From assembly GCF_013364155.1 (NCBI RefSeq), contig NZ_CP054916.1, positions 8,710,001 to 8,774,000 on the forward strand: 64,000 nucleotides of DNA, written 5' to 3'. Below, one piece after another: positions 28,176 to 36,566 of the stretch (position 1 is the first letter of the stretch; every line of letters begins with the position of its first letter). The position numbers and the translations under genes are program-made. This DNA is from Streptomyces sp. NA02950 (GTDB taxonomy: Bacteria > Actinomycetota > Actinomycetes > Streptomycetales > Streptomycetaceae). A model generated the notes under the pieces. The model was not told the DNA's origin, searched no databases, and saw nothing but the letters and a program-made list of their open reading frames with translations.

Positions 28176-28185
28176 GCCAAACGTT
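28176..28185. promoter_or_regulatory. GCCAAACG operator-like site 1
   Basis: GCCAAACGTT, preceded by TTGAT, 47 bp upstream of the gamma-glutamyl ligase start. The same core recurs at 28283, 34970 and (inverted) 35004-35013, always in the control regions of the island. It is probably the binding site of the island's TetR regulator. Confidence 0.5.
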
Positions 28186-28282
28186 ATGGAGGGAGGTCTC
28201 GCCCCGCAAGGGGGTCGGGCCACATATTTATCCATCTGGACAGGCATTGACCAGGGTCCGATGGCTGCATATCTTGTTTGAA

Positions 28283-28292
28283 GCCAAACGAG
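28283..28292. promoter_or_regulatory. GCCAAACG operator-like site 2
   Basis: GCCAAACGAG preceded by TTTGAA, about 106 bp upstream of the ferredoxin start. It matches the copy at 35004-35013 (reverse strand TTTTGAGCCAAACGAGT) over about 15 positions, the best-conserved pair of the four sites. The 268-bp region 28130-28397 holds no gene. Confidence 0.5.
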
Positions 28293-28397
28293 TCAAGGGA
28301 TGCTTCTCGCACCCCTTGTGGCCGGGGCCCGGCCACCGTGCCGGGCCCCTTTCTCCCCGCACCCCCCGGACGCCCTCACCTCCAGGAGGAACCGGCC

Positions 28398-28595
28398 ATG
28401 AAGGTCGTCGTCGACATGAACAAATGCCAGGACCACGGCCAGTGCGTCTTCGCCGCCCCCGACGTCTTCCAGCTCGACGACGCGGGACATCTGGTGTTCG
28501 TGAGCGAGCCGGACGAGGCGCTGCGCGCCGATGTCGAGGACGCGGCGGACGTCTGCCCGTTGCAGGCCATCCGGGTCGCGGACACCACCCCGTGA
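28398..28595 (+). CDS. P450-type ferredoxin with Cys-x2-His-x2-Cys cluster motif
   Basis: A 65-residue single-cluster ferredoxin. The ligands are Cys and Cys in NKCQDHGQCVF plus the late Cys of DVCPLQAI. The central position of the usual CxxCxxC is His, the variant found in many actinobacterial P450 partners that carry 3Fe-4S or His-ligated clusters. AGGAGGA lies eight bases upstream of the ATG. It overlaps the reductase start (GTGA at 28592-28595), so both are made together. It should deliver electrons to the divergent P450. Confidence 0.92.
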   Translation: MKVVVDMNKCQDHGQCVFAAPDVFQLDDAGHLVFVSEPDEALRADVEDAADVCPLQAIRVADTTP

Positions 28596-29842
28596 CCGGC
28601 CGCATCGTCGTCGCCGGAGCCTCCATGGGGGGCTTGCGCGCCGCCGAACAGTTGCGCGCCGCGGGCTGGACCGGCGAGATCACGGTACTGGGCGACGAGC
28701 CCCATATGCCCTACAACCGGCCCCCGCTCTCCAAGGAGGCACTGGCCGGGGAGACCCCTTTCTCCTCCCTCGCCTTCACCCCGCGGGCGAGCACCGCCGA
28801 TGTGACCTGGCGGCTGAACACCACCGTGACCGCCGCCCGGCTCATGGAGCGGATCGTCGAACTCGACGGCGGTGAGCGGCTCGGCTACGACGGGTTGGTG
28901 GTCGCCACCGGAACGCGCCCCCGGCGGCTGCGCTGCGCGGGCCCCTCCGGCCCCGGCAGCGGCCGCCACACCGTACGCACCCTCGCCGACGCCCACGGTC
29001 TGCGGGCCGCGCTGACCCGCCGCGGGGCGCGGGTGGTCGTGATCGGCGCCGGATTCATCGGCTGCGAGGTGGCCGCCACCGCGACCGGACTCGGTGTCGC
29101 GGAGGTGACCGTGGTCGCCCCCGAACCGCTCCCGATGCTCCGCCCGCTCGGCGCGCCACTCGCCCGCGAACTGCGCCGCCGCCACGAGCTGCGCGGGGTG
29201 CGCTTCGCGCTCGGCCGGGGTGTCACCCGCTTCCAGGGCGGGGAGCGGATCAGCGGTGTGGTGCTCGAGGACGGCTCGGTGCTGCCCGCCGATGTGGTGG
29301 TGGAGGCGGTCGGCTCGCTCCCCGCCACCACATGGCTGGAGGGCAACGGACTCGACCTGTCCGACGGGGTGCTGACCGACGCACTGCTGCGGGCGGTGGC
29401 ACACGGCGACGCCGTACCCGAGGTGGTCGCGGTGGGCGATGTGGCCCGTTTCCCCAACGCCCGCTACGACACGGTGGCGCGCCGGGTCGAGCACTGGTCC
29501 ATCCCCGGTGACACCGCCAAACGCGCCGCAAGGACCCTGGTCGCTGCCCTCACCGGGGCCGAGCCGGACCCCACCCCGTTCGCACCGCTGCCCACCTTCT
29601 GGAGCGACCAGCACGACTTCCGGCTCCAGTCCTTCGGCGCCCCCGGGTTCGGCACCGCCGACATCCGGATCCTCGACGGCGACCTGGCGGGCGATGTGGT
29701 GGCCGGCTACCACACCGCGGACGGGCGGCTGACCGGTGTGGTCGCCCTCGGGGGCCGGACCGCCGTCGCCGCAGCCGCCCGCTACCGCGCCCGGCTGCTC
29801 CAGCAGCCCGCCCTCACCGCCCCCACCCCCGCGACTGTCTGA
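28592..29842 (+). CDS. FAD-dependent ferredoxin reductase
   Basis: A 416-residue NAD(P)H-ferredoxin reductase of the putidaredoxin-reductase/BphA4 type. The FAD-binding motif is VVAGASMGGLRAAEQL at residues 5-20, with YNRPPLSKEAL as the second flavin contact. The NAD site is VVVIGAGFIGCEVAATATGLG near residue 150, and VVAVGDVARFPN is the late FAD motif. It is translationally coupled to the ferredoxin and completes the class I electron chain for the island's P450. Confidence 0.92.
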   Translation: MTGRIVVAGASMGGLRAAEQLRAAGWTGEITVLGDEPHMPYNRPPLSKEALAGETPFSSLAFTPRASTADVTWRLNTTVTAARLMERIVELDGGERLGYDGLVVATGTRPRRLRCAGPSGPGSGRHTVRTLADAHGLRAALTRRGARVVVIGAGFIGCEVAATATGLGVAEVTVVAPEPLPMLRPLGAPLARELRRRHELRGVRFALGRGVTRFQGGERISGVVLEDGSVLPADVVVEAVGSLPATTWLEGNGLDLSDGVLTDALLRAVAHGDAVPEVVAVGDVARFPNARYDTVARRVEHWSIPGDTAKRAARTLVAALTGAEPDPTPFAPLPTFWSDQHDFRLQSFGAPGFGTADIRILDGDLAGDVVAGYHTADGRLTGVVALGGRTAVAAAARYRARLLQQPALTAPTPATV

Positions 29843-29853
29843 GGAGCCACACC

Positions 29854-30660
29854 ATGTCCGGCCCGCGCGGCTACTTCCACCCCAAGACGGCGACCGGAGC
29901 GTCGTCCCTCATCCCCTCGCCCCCCTGGCACTACTCCGGCGATCTGCTCACCGTCGAGTACCGCACCGACCCCGCGCGGGTACGGGAACTGCTGCCCGAA
30001 CCACTGGAACTCGCCGAGGAGGACCCCGGCGCGGTCGCGCTGATCTGGGCCGACTGGCAGTCGTGCTCCGCCGGCAAGGAAGAGCTGCTGGACCCGGTGC
30101 GCGCCCAGTACAAGGAGGTGTTCGCGGTGGTCCGCTGCGCCTACCGCGGGCAGACGTACTCGCGCTGCGTCTACATCTGGGTCGACAAGGACTTCGCCAT
30201 CGCCCGCGGACTGCACCAGGGCTACCCCAAGAAACTGGGCTCGGTCCATCTCACCCGCCCCCACCCCTACGGTCCGGCCCCCCGGATCGCCCCGGGCGCA
30301 CGCTTCGGCGCCACCCTGGCCGCCGCGGACCGCCGGCTGGCCCAGACGGTGCTGACCCTGCGCGAACCCTCGGAGACCGGTGGCTTCGTCAATGGCCACC
30401 CCATGGCCCACCACCGCTGGCTCCCCTCCATCGAGAAGGGCAAGGGCCTGGCCCTGGACGAGCTGATCGCCTCCGGCGCCGCCGAGTTCGAGGCCGGGCA
30501 GGCATGGACGGGCGACGCCGAGCTGGAGCTGTTCGAGGCGCCCACCGAGGAACTGGCGCGGCTGGAGATCCGCGAACCGATCGCCGCGTACTACCGGCAG
30601 GTCGGCGTCGTCTGGGACGGTGGCCACCTGCTGGAGTCCAACACCTCCGGCTCCTCCTAG
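29854..30660 (+). CDS. acetoacetate-decarboxylase-fold protein
   Basis: A 268-residue protein of the acetoacetate decarboxylase (ADC) superfamily. The family segment with the Schiff-base lysine is seen as GLHQGYPKKLGSVHLTRP near residues 116-133; other supports are YRTDPARVRELLPEPLEL and the late PIAAYYRQVGVVWDGG. ADC-fold proteins decarboxylate beta-keto acids or catalyse aldol/dehydration steps. In this island it may act on a ring-cleavage product, but no exact role is known. It follows the reductase by 11 bp. Its TAG stop lies exactly at the edge of a MITE-like repeat. Confidence 0.75.
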   Translation: MSGPRGYFHPKTATGASSLIPSPPWHYSGDLLTVEYRTDPARVRELLPEPLELAEEDPGAVALIWADWQSCSAGKEELLDPVRAQYKEVFAVVRCAYRGQTYSRCVYIWVDKDFAIARGLHQGYPKKLGSVHLTRPHPYGPAPRIAPGARFGATLAAADRRLAQTVLTLREPSETGGFVNGHPMAHHRWLPSIEKGKGLALDELIASGAAEFEAGQAWTGDAELELFEAPTEELARLEIREPIAAYYRQVGVVWDGGHLLESNTSGSS

Positions 30661-30817
30661 GGCCGTGTCAGCCAAGGTTCGCCCCGCTCGCCGCCCCGGC
30701 ACACGCTCGCTGCGTTGGCCCAAAGCCCGAGCAGGCCCCCTACGAGGGCTTCTGCCGCCTTGCGATCGCACGCGCCAGGACGCCTCGCCACCGGGCGAAC
30801 CCTGACGGACGCGGCAC
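30661..30817. mobile_element. MITE-like repeat, copy 1 (157 bp)
   Basis: Homologous, in inverted orientation, to 38800-38988. Shared blocks are GTGTCAGCCAAGGTTCGCC at the left end, AAAGCCCGAG in the middle, and GATCGCACGCGCCAGGACGC toward the right. The ends are imperfect terminal inverted repeats, GCCGYGTCAGCCAAGG against CCTGACGGACGCGGCAC. This copy lacks an insert of about 30 bp present in copy 2. No coding capacity. It separates the ADC-fold gene from the aldehyde dehydrogenase and may act as a transcriptional spacer. Confidence 0.72.
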
Positions 30818-30920
30818 TGGACACCCTCACCGGGGCCGCCCCCCACCCCACGGCCCCCAGCCCCTCGACCGCCGTCGGCTCGAGCCGGGCGACCCGACCC
30901 CTCGTCACATGGAGCGCAGG

Positions 30921-32396
30921 ATGACCCACCGGACCACCGTCGCCGGAATCCCCGTCGACACCCGGCACTGGATCGGCGGCCGGCGTGTCGCCTCCCCGGA
31001 CACCTTCACCGATGTCTCACCGATCGACGGCACCCCCCTCGCCGAAATCGCCCGCGGCGGCGCCGCCGAGGCGGAGGCAGCCGTGGCCGCCGCCCGTGAC
31101 GCCTTCCCCGGCTGGGCCGCGACCCCGCACACCGAGCGGGCCCGGCTGCTGCACGCCATCGCCGACGGTGTCGAGAAGCGGCTCGAGGACCTCGCGGCCG
31201 TCGAAACCGCCGACAACGGCGCACTGCTGCGCTCCCACCGCCGCGGTGTGATGCCCCGCGTCGCCCACAACTTCCGCTTCTTCGCCGACTGGCTGCTCAA
31301 ACTGGACAGCGAGCACGAGGACTTCACCACCCGCGGCCACACCAATCACATCACCTGGGACCCGGCCGGGCCCTGCGCCCTCATCACCCCGTGGAACGCG
31401 CCGCTGATGCTGGCCACCTGGAAGGTGGCCCCGGCCCTCGCCGCCGGGAACACCGTCGTCCTCAAACCCGCCGAGTGGTCCCCGCTGACCGCGTCCCTGC
31501 TCGCCGACATCGCCGCCGAGGCCGGTCTGCCGCCCGGGGTGCTCAACGTCCTCCAGGGCTACGGCGCCGAGGCGGGCGACGCCCTGGTGTCCCACCCCGG
31601 GGTCCGCCGGATCAGCTTCACCGGCTCGGTGCCGACCGCCGGGCGGATCGCCCGGGCCGCCGCCGCCCATCTCACCCCGCTCAGCCTGGAACTCGGCGGG
31701 AAGTCGCCGCTGCTGGTGTTCGCCGACGCCGATCTCGACCTGGCCGTGGACCTGGCGGTGGAGCAGTACGACAACGCCGGGCAGGTGTGTCTGGCCGCCA
31801 CCCGGCTGCTTGTCGAGTCCTCCGTGGCCGAGGAGTTCACCCGGCGCTTCACCGCGAAGGCCGCCACCCTGGTCCAGGGCGACCCACGCGACGAGGCCAC
31901 CGACATCGGCCCCACCATCCACGCCCGCCAGCTGGAGAAGATCGACGGCTTTGTGCGCCGCGCCCTGGACGCGGGGGCCCGCGCGGTGGTCGGCGGCGGA
32001 CCCCGCACCGGACTCGACGGCCTCTACTACCGGCCGACGCTGCTCACCGATGTCGCCCAGGACTCCGAGATCGTCCAGGAGGAGGTGTTCGGGCCGGTGC
32101 TGACCCTCCAGACCTTCGACACCGAGGAGGAGGCTGTCACCCTCGCCAACGACACCCGCTTCGGCCTCGCCGCCACCCTCGCCACCGGCGATCGCGCACG
32201 GGCCGAGCGGGTGGCCGACCGGCTCGTCGCGGGCACCGTCTGGGTCAACTGCTTCTTCGTCCGCGACCTCCAGGCACCCTTCGGCGGCTCCCGCAGCTCC
32301 GGTATCGGCCGCGAGGGCGGCACCTGGAGCTTCGACTTCTACTGCGACCTCAAGAACACCGTCACCGCCCCGAAGGGATGGCAGAGCCATGGGTGA
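30921..32396 (+). CDS. hpaE: 5-carboxymethyl-2-hydroxymuconate semialdehyde dehydrogenase-like ALDH
   Basis: A 491-residue NAD(P)-dependent aldehyde dehydrogenase. Catalytic Cys290 is in NAGQVCLAATRLL, general base Glu257 in LELGGKSP, and Asn159 in TPWNAP. The overall sequence matches HpaE/HpcC, which oxidises the semialdehyde made by ring cleavage of homoprotocatechuate. That assignment is strengthened by the HpaD and HpaG homologues that follow with 8-bp overlaps. The ATG at 30921 has GGAG upstream. The leader holds the MITE-like repeat, so this block may have its own promoter at 30818-30920. Confidence 0.85.
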   Translation: MTHRTTVAGIPVDTRHWIGGRRVASPDTFTDVSPIDGTPLAEIARGGAAEAEAAVAAARDAFPGWAATPHTERARLLHAIADGVEKRLEDLAAVETADNGALLRSHRRGVMPRVAHNFRFFADWLLKLDSEHEDFTTRGHTNHITWDPAGPCALITPWNAPLMLATWKVAPALAAGNTVVLKPAEWSPLTASLLADIAAEAGLPPGVLNVLQGYGAEAGDALVSHPGVRRISFTGSVPTAGRIARAAAAHLTPLSLELGGKSPLLVFADADLDLAVDLAVEQYDNAGQVCLAATRLLVESSVAEEFTRRFTAKAATLVQGDPRDEATDIGPTIHARQLEKIDGFVRRALDAGARAVVGGGPRTGLDGLYYRPTLLTDVAQDSEIVQEEVFGPVLTLQTFDTEEEAVTLANDTRFGLAATLATGDRARAERVADRLVAGTVWVNCFFVRDLQAPFGGSRSSGIGREGGTWSFDFYCDLKNTVTAPKGWQSHG

Positions 32397-33309
32397 GATC
32401 GCCGGGGCGGGGCTGCTCGCCCATGTGCCGACCATCGTGCTCCCGAAGGAGGACCGGCTGCGGCTGAACGAGGGCCGGGAGATCACCCTCGTCACCGGGC
32501 TCGAACAGCTCCGCAGCGAGGTGTTCGAGCGTGATGACTACGACACCGTGGTGGTCCTCGACTCCCACTGGGCCACCACCGTGGAGTTCGTGGTCACCGC
32601 CCAGCCGCGCCGCGCGGGCCTGTTCACCTCCGAGGAACTGCCGCGCGGGATGTGCCGGATGCCCTACGACTTCCCCGGCGACCCCGAACTCGCCCACAAC
32701 GTGGCCCGGTTCGCCGAGAAGCACGGCACCTGGATCACCGCCATCGACGATCCGTATCTGCCGGTCTACTACGCCACCATCAATCTGTGGACGTTCCTGG
32801 GCGCGGGCCTGCCGGACAAGCGCTGGGTGTCCATCGGCGTCTGCCAGACCGGCGACATGGAGGACCATCTGCGGCTCGGCCGGGCCCTGGCCGACGGTAT
32901 CGCCGCCACCCCCGGCCGCCGGGTGCTGCTGATCGCCTCCGGCGCTCTCTCGCACACCTTCTGGCCGCTGCGCGAACTGCGCGACCACGAGTCCAGCGAC
33001 CCCGCGCACATCTTCACCCCCGAGGCCCGCGCCGCCGACGAACGGCGCATCGCGTGGTTCAAGGAGGGCCGCCACGACGAGGTGCTGCGCACCATGCCGG
33101 AGTTCTGGGCCCACAGGCCCGAGGCCCGCTTCTCCCACTACTTCATGATGGCCGGAGCCCTCGGCGGGGCGGAGTGCACCGCCACCGCCCGCCAGTACGG
33201 CGCCTACGAGAACTCCATCGGCACCGGCCAGGCCCATCTCTGGTTCGACCGTCCCGCCGCCGGCTGGACCGCGCCCCGCACCGTGACACAGGAGTCCGCC
33301 CATGCCTGA
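32389..33309 (+). CDS. hpaD: homoprotocatechuate 2,3-dioxygenase-like class III extradiol dioxygenase
   Basis: A 306-residue LigB-fold (class III) extradiol dioxygenase that should open 3,4-dihydroxyphenylacetate between C2 and C3 using Fe(II). Likely metal ligands are His12 (LLAHVPT) and the His in VVVLDSHWATT, with a late Glu. LLIASGALSHTFWP carries the catalytic histidine typical of this class. It overlaps the aldehyde dehydrogenase by 8 bp and the next gene by 8 bp, so the three are made as a unit. The gene order hpaE-hpaD-hpaG matches the meta-cleavage steps. Confidence 0.87.
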   Translation: MGEIAGAGLLAHVPTIVLPKEDRLRLNEGREITLVTGLEQLRSEVFERDDYDTVVVLDSHWATTVEFVVTAQPRRAGLFTSEELPRGMCRMPYDFPGDPELAHNVARFAEKHGTWITAIDDPYLPVYYATINLWTFLGAGLPDKRWVSIGVCQTGDMEDHLRLGRALADGIAATPGRRVLLIASGALSHTFWPLRELRDHESSDPAHIFTPEARAADERRIAWFKEGRHDEVLRTMPEFWAHRPEARFSHYFMMAGALGGAECTATARQYGAYENSIGTGQAHLWFDRPAAGWTAPRTVTQESAHA

Positions 33310-34150
33310 GTACCGCCGTGTCCTCCTCGACGGCGCCGCCGTCCAGGCCGTCCGCGACGGCGAGGAACTGGTCGCCGGGGACGGCCGGCGGGTCAAGGCC
33401 GAGGAGGCACACCATCTGCCGCCCGTGGTGCCCACCAAGGTGATCGCCGTCCATCTCAACCACCGCAGCCGGGTGGAGGAGTTCCAGGTGTCGCTGGCCC
33501 CGGCCCCCACCTACTTCCACAAGCCCACCTCGGCGCTCAACGCCCACCGGGGCGCGGTGGTCCGTCCCGAGGGCTGCAAGTGGCTCAACTACGAGGGCGA
33601 GGTGGCCATCGTCATCGGCGGGACCTGCCGCAATGTCTCCCCGGACGAGGCGGGTGAGTACATCGCCGGATACACCGTGGCCAACGACTACGGTCTGCAC
33701 GACTTCCGGGACACCGACGCCGGATCCATGCTGCGCGTCAAGGGTGCGGACACGCTGTGCCCGCTCGGCCCGGGGCTGGTCACCGACTGGGACTTCCGCG
33801 GCAAGTATCTGCGCACCTATGTCAACGGGCGTGTCGTGCAGGACGGTTCGACCGACGAGATGGAGTGGGACATGCACTACCTCGTGGCCGACATCGCCCG
33901 CACCATCACCCTCCACCCCGGCGATGTGCTGCTCTCCGGCACCCCGGCGGGCTCCCGCCCGGTGCGGCCCGGCGATGTGGTCGAGGTCGAGGTGGAGGGC
34001 CTGGGCAGGCTCAGCAACCACATCGTGGCCGGGCCCACCCCGATCCGCACCGACGTCGGCGCCCAGCCCACGGAGTCGGAGGAGGTACTGTCCACCGCCC
34101 TCGGCGGCGACTGGGAGTACCGCGGTATCCGGCCGCCGCGGCGTGGCTGA
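33302..34150 (+). CDS. hpaG: HpaG-like fumarylacetoacetate-hydrolase-family isomerase/decarboxylase
   Basis: A 282-residue FAH-fold protein. VGKVIAVHLNHRSR-like N-terminal contacts, PTYFHKPTSALNAHRGAVVRP, and LNYEGEVAIVIGG with the metal-binding Glu pair lead to LLSGTPAGSRPVRPGD near the end. In the homoprotocatechuate pathway this family catalyses the decarboxylation/isomerisation of 5-oxopent-3-ene-1,2,5-tricarboxylate. Only one FAH unit is present, whereas enteric HpaG is a two-domain fusion. No HpaF, HpaH or HpaI homologue is visible here, so later steps must be elsewhere. Confidence 0.85.
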   Translation: MPEYRRVLLDGAAVQAVRDGEELVAGDGRRVKAEEAHHLPPVVPTKVIAVHLNHRSRVEEFQVSLAPAPTYFHKPTSALNAHRGAVVRPEGCKWLNYEGEVAIVIGGTCRNVSPDEAGEYIAGYTVANDYGLHDFRDTDAGSMLRVKGADTLCPLGPGLVTDWDFRGKYLRTYVNGRVVQDGSTDEMEWDMHYLVADIARTITLHPGDVLLSGTPAGSRPVRPGDVVEVEVEGLGRLSNHIVAGPTPIRTDVGAQPTESEEVLSTALGGDWEYRGIRPPRRG

Positions 34151-34207
34151 GCCGTACCGGGGCGCCGCCCGGCCGCTTCCGGCCGGGTGGCGAGTAGGGT
34201 CGCGGGC

Positions 34208-34930
34208 ATGACCGAATCCGCCGGGACGGCCGGAAGCGGCGAGGCGGCCGGGAACGGCGGGAAGTCCGGGTCCGCGGCCGGTGGCGGCAGGCCCCGCAGA
34301 CGGGTGTCCTACGGGGCGGGCCGCGAAGCGCTGCTGGCCGCCGCCGTGCGGGTGGTGGCCCGCCGCGGTCTGCGCCACCTCACCTATCGCGCGGTGGCGG
34401 AGGAGGCCGGGGTGACCCACGGTCTGGTCGTGCACCACTTCGGTTCGCGTGACGCGCTGATCGAACAGGCGCTGGCCCACTCCGTACGCACCAGTCTCAG
34501 CGTCAGCGCGGTCGAACCCGGGACCGGCCGGGCCACCGACTTCGCCACCGGTCTGTCGGCGATGGTGACGGGCGACCCGGACGCCCAGGCGTTCCAGTAC
34601 GAGCTGCTGCTCGAATCGCGGCGCAGGCCGGAGCTGCTGCCCCGGCTCCGCGCGCTGTACGAGGAGTACTTCGACGCGGCCCAGCGCGAGCTGTCCCGGA
34701 TGCTGCCCGCGGGTGCGAACCGGGCGCTGGCCCGGCTGGTCTTCGCGGCGCTGGACGGCCTGGTGCTGCACCAGCTGGTGCTGGGCGGCGCGGAGCACAC
34801 CGATGCCGCGCTGGAGGAGCTGCGTTCCCTGCTGCGAGCCCTGACGGCGGACACCGGCCCGGACGCGGACATCGACCCCGGCGCGCGCACCGGCCCCGAC
34901 ACGGACGCCGGTACCGCCGACGACGACTGA
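34208..34930 (+). CDS. TetR-family regulator of the catabolic island
   Basis: A 240-residue TetR regulator with a 33-residue Gly/Ser/Ala-rich N-terminal arm. The HTH is AVRVVARRGLRHLTYRAVAEEA followed by GVTHGLVVHHFGSRDALIEQA. The C-terminal domain has AFQYELLLESRRRPELLPRLRALYEEYF, as in TetR_C_6/BetI-type regulators, and an acidic disordered tail. It closes the fdx-to-hpaG run, 57 bp after the hpaG stop. It is followed by a control region with two GCCAAACG sites. It probably represses the ligase-P450, fdx-hpa and permease-puuCD transcripts until an amine or aryl acid appears. Confidence 0.85.
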   Translation: MTESAGTAGSGEAAGNGGKSGSAAGGGRPRRRVSYGAGREALLAAAVRVVARRGLRHLTYRAVAEEAGVTHGLVVHHFGSRDALIEQALAHSVRTSLSVSAVEPGTGRATDFATGLSAMVTGDPDAQAFQYELLLESRRRPELLPRLRALYEEYFDAAQRELSRMLPAGANRALARLVFAALDGLVLHQLVLGGAEHTDAALEELRSLLRALTADTGPDADIDPGARTGPDTDAGTADDD

Positions 34931-34969
34931 CGGACGTCCGCCGGGGGAGATCCGGTGGTCCCGCCCCTT

Positions 34970-34979
34970 GCCAAACGTG
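34970..34979. promoter_or_regulatory. GCCAAACG operator-like site 3
   Basis: GCCAAACGTG, 86 bp upstream of the permease start and directly after the TetR gene. It pairs with the inverted copy at 35004-35013, forming a two-site operator arrangement in front of the permease-puuC-puuD transcript. Confidence 0.5.
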
Positions 34980-35003
34980 TCCGTTCGGCACACCATGAGG
35001 CAA

Positions 35004-35013
35004 CTCGTTTGGC
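35004..35013. promoter_or_regulatory. GCCAAACG operator-like site 4 (inverted)
   Basis: CTCGTTTGGC, the reverse complement of GCCAAACGAG. The extended reverse-strand sequence TTTTGAGCCAAACGAGTTGC matches site 2 at 28283 almost throughout. It sits about 43 bp before the permease start, overlapping the likely promoter. Confidence 0.5.
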
Positions 35014-35055
35014 TCAAAACGAAAGCTCGCTCCTCTCCCCGGACAGGTGATCCGC

Positions 35056-36504
35056 GTGGACAGTCAAACGGTCGCCAGAAGCCAGACCGTGCAGGACACC
35101 CCCCGTACCGCCCAGCTCAAGCCCAACGCCCTCGGCGTCCTGGGCATCCTCTTCTTCGTCCTCTCCGCCCAGGCCCCGCTCACCGGTATCGCCGGAGCCG
35201 TCCCCATCGCCATCGCGCTCGGCAGCGGACCGGGCGCCCCGGCCGCGTACACCGTGGCGGGCGCCGTGATCCTGCTGTTCTCGGTCGGCTTCGTCGCCAT
35301 GGGGCGCCATGTCGTGGACGCGGGCGCCTTCTACACCTACATCGGCAAGGGCCTCGGTCGGACCGCGGGCAGCGGCAGCGCGGCGGTCGCGCTGCTCGCG
35401 TACTGCACCGTGCAGGCCGCCATGTACGGGCTCTACGGCGCCACCATGAGCGCCCTGATGGCCCACCACACCGGGGTGGACCAGCCGTGGTGGGTGTGGG
35501 CGCTGGTCACCATGGCCGTCGTCCAGGCGCTCGGCGCGGTCGGGATCGAGGTGGGCGCCAAGGTGCTCGCCGTGTTCGTCCTGGCGGAGTTCAGCATCCT
35601 GCTCGCCTTCGGTGTGGTCACCTTCGTCCAGGGCGGCGGCCCCGAGGGACTCGCCTTCACCCGGTCCTTCTCACCGGACGCGGTCCTCCAGGGCGCGCCG
35701 GGGGTGGCGCTGATGTTCGCCGTGGCGTCGATGTTCGGCTTCGAGGCCACCGCCATCTACGGCGAGGAGGCCCGTGAGCCGCGCACCACCGTCCCGCGCG
35801 CCACCTATCTGTCGGTCGCCGTCGTCACCGGTTTCTTCGCCTTCACCTCATGGATGCTGGTCTCCTCCTACGGACCCTCGAAGGCCACCGGCGCCGCCGG
35901 GAAGGCGCTGGCAGGGGGCGACTCCACGGTGTTCGTCTTCGCGCCCGTCGCCGACCGGTTCGGCACCTGGGCCGGCGATGTGCTGCCGATCCTGCTCGCC
36001 ACCTCCCTCTTCGCGGGCATCCTCGCCTTCCACAACTCCGCCAACCGCTATCTGTTCTCGCTCGGCCGCGAAGGACTGCTGCCCGCGCGGCTCAGCGCGC
36101 TCAACCGCCGCCACGCGCCCTGGGCGGCCGGTGCCGTACAGACCCTGGTCGCGGTGGCTTTGGTGGTGCCGTTCGCGCTGACCGGCAAGGACCCGGTGCT
36201 GTCCCTGTTCTCCTGGTTCAGCGGGGTGGGGGTGCTGGGCATCATGCTGCTCTACTTCCTGACCTCCGTCTCCGTGATCGTCTTCTTCCGCCGGGAACGG
36301 CTGGACCCCCGGCCCTGGAACACCCTGATCGCACCCGCCCTGGGCGCGCTCGGCATCGCCGGTGCCATCTGGCTGATCCTCGCCAACTTCACCACCCTCA
36401 TCGGCGGCGACAGGACCACTGCCGGCTGGCTCGCGCTCACCGTCCCGGCGGTGCTGGTGCTGGGCGCCGCGGCGGCCCGCCTCACCCGCCGTCCCACCGC
36501 CTGA
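35056..36504 (+). CDS. APC-superfamily amino acid/amine permease
   Basis: A 482-residue inner-membrane permease with about twelve transmembrane helices. The first helix contains the unwound GI-type substrate segment (FFVLSAQAPLTGIAGAVPIAIALGSGPGAPAAY). The middle carries MFAVASMFGFEATAIYGEEAREP, and HNSANRYLFSLGREGLLP is a conserved APC loop. It probably imports the amine used by the gamma-glutamyl ligase, as PuuP does for putrescine. The GTG at 35056 follows AGGTGA; GTG 35047 is an alternative. PuuC- and PuuD-like genes lie downstream on the same transcript. Confidence 0.87.
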   Translation: MDSQTVARSQTVQDTPRTAQLKPNALGVLGILFFVLSAQAPLTGIAGAVPIAIALGSGPGAPAAYTVAGAVILLFSVGFVAMGRHVVDAGAFYTYIGKGLGRTAGSGSAAVALLAYCTVQAAMYGLYGATMSALMAHHTGVDQPWWVWALVTMAVVQALGAVGIEVGAKVLAVFVLAEFSILLAFGVVTFVQGGGPEGLAFTRSFSPDAVLQGAPGVALMFAVASMFGFEATAIYGEEAREPRTTVPRATYLSVAVVTGFFAFTSWMLVSSYGPSKATGAAGKALAGGDSTVFVFAPVADRFGTWAGDVLPILLATSLFAGILAFHNSANRYLFSLGREGLLPARLSALNRRHAPWAAGAVQTLVAVALVVPFALTGKDPVLSLFSWFSGVGVLGIMLLYFLTSVSVIVFFRRERLDPRPWNTLIAPALGALGIAGAIWLILANFTTLIGGDRTTAGWLALTVPAVLVLGAAAARLTRRPTA

Positions 36505-36566
36505 GCCGCACCCGGTGAACGGCCCCGGACGCCACTCGACGAGACGCCACCCAACGAGAGGACACC

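Noticed and set aside
25438..34150. Secondary-metabolite biosynthetic cluster because of the P450 and ferredoxin
   Set aside because: No PKS, NRPS, terpene synthase, RiPP precursor or other core biosynthetic gene is present. Neighbours are catabolic dehydrogenases, an extradiol dioxygenase and a permease.
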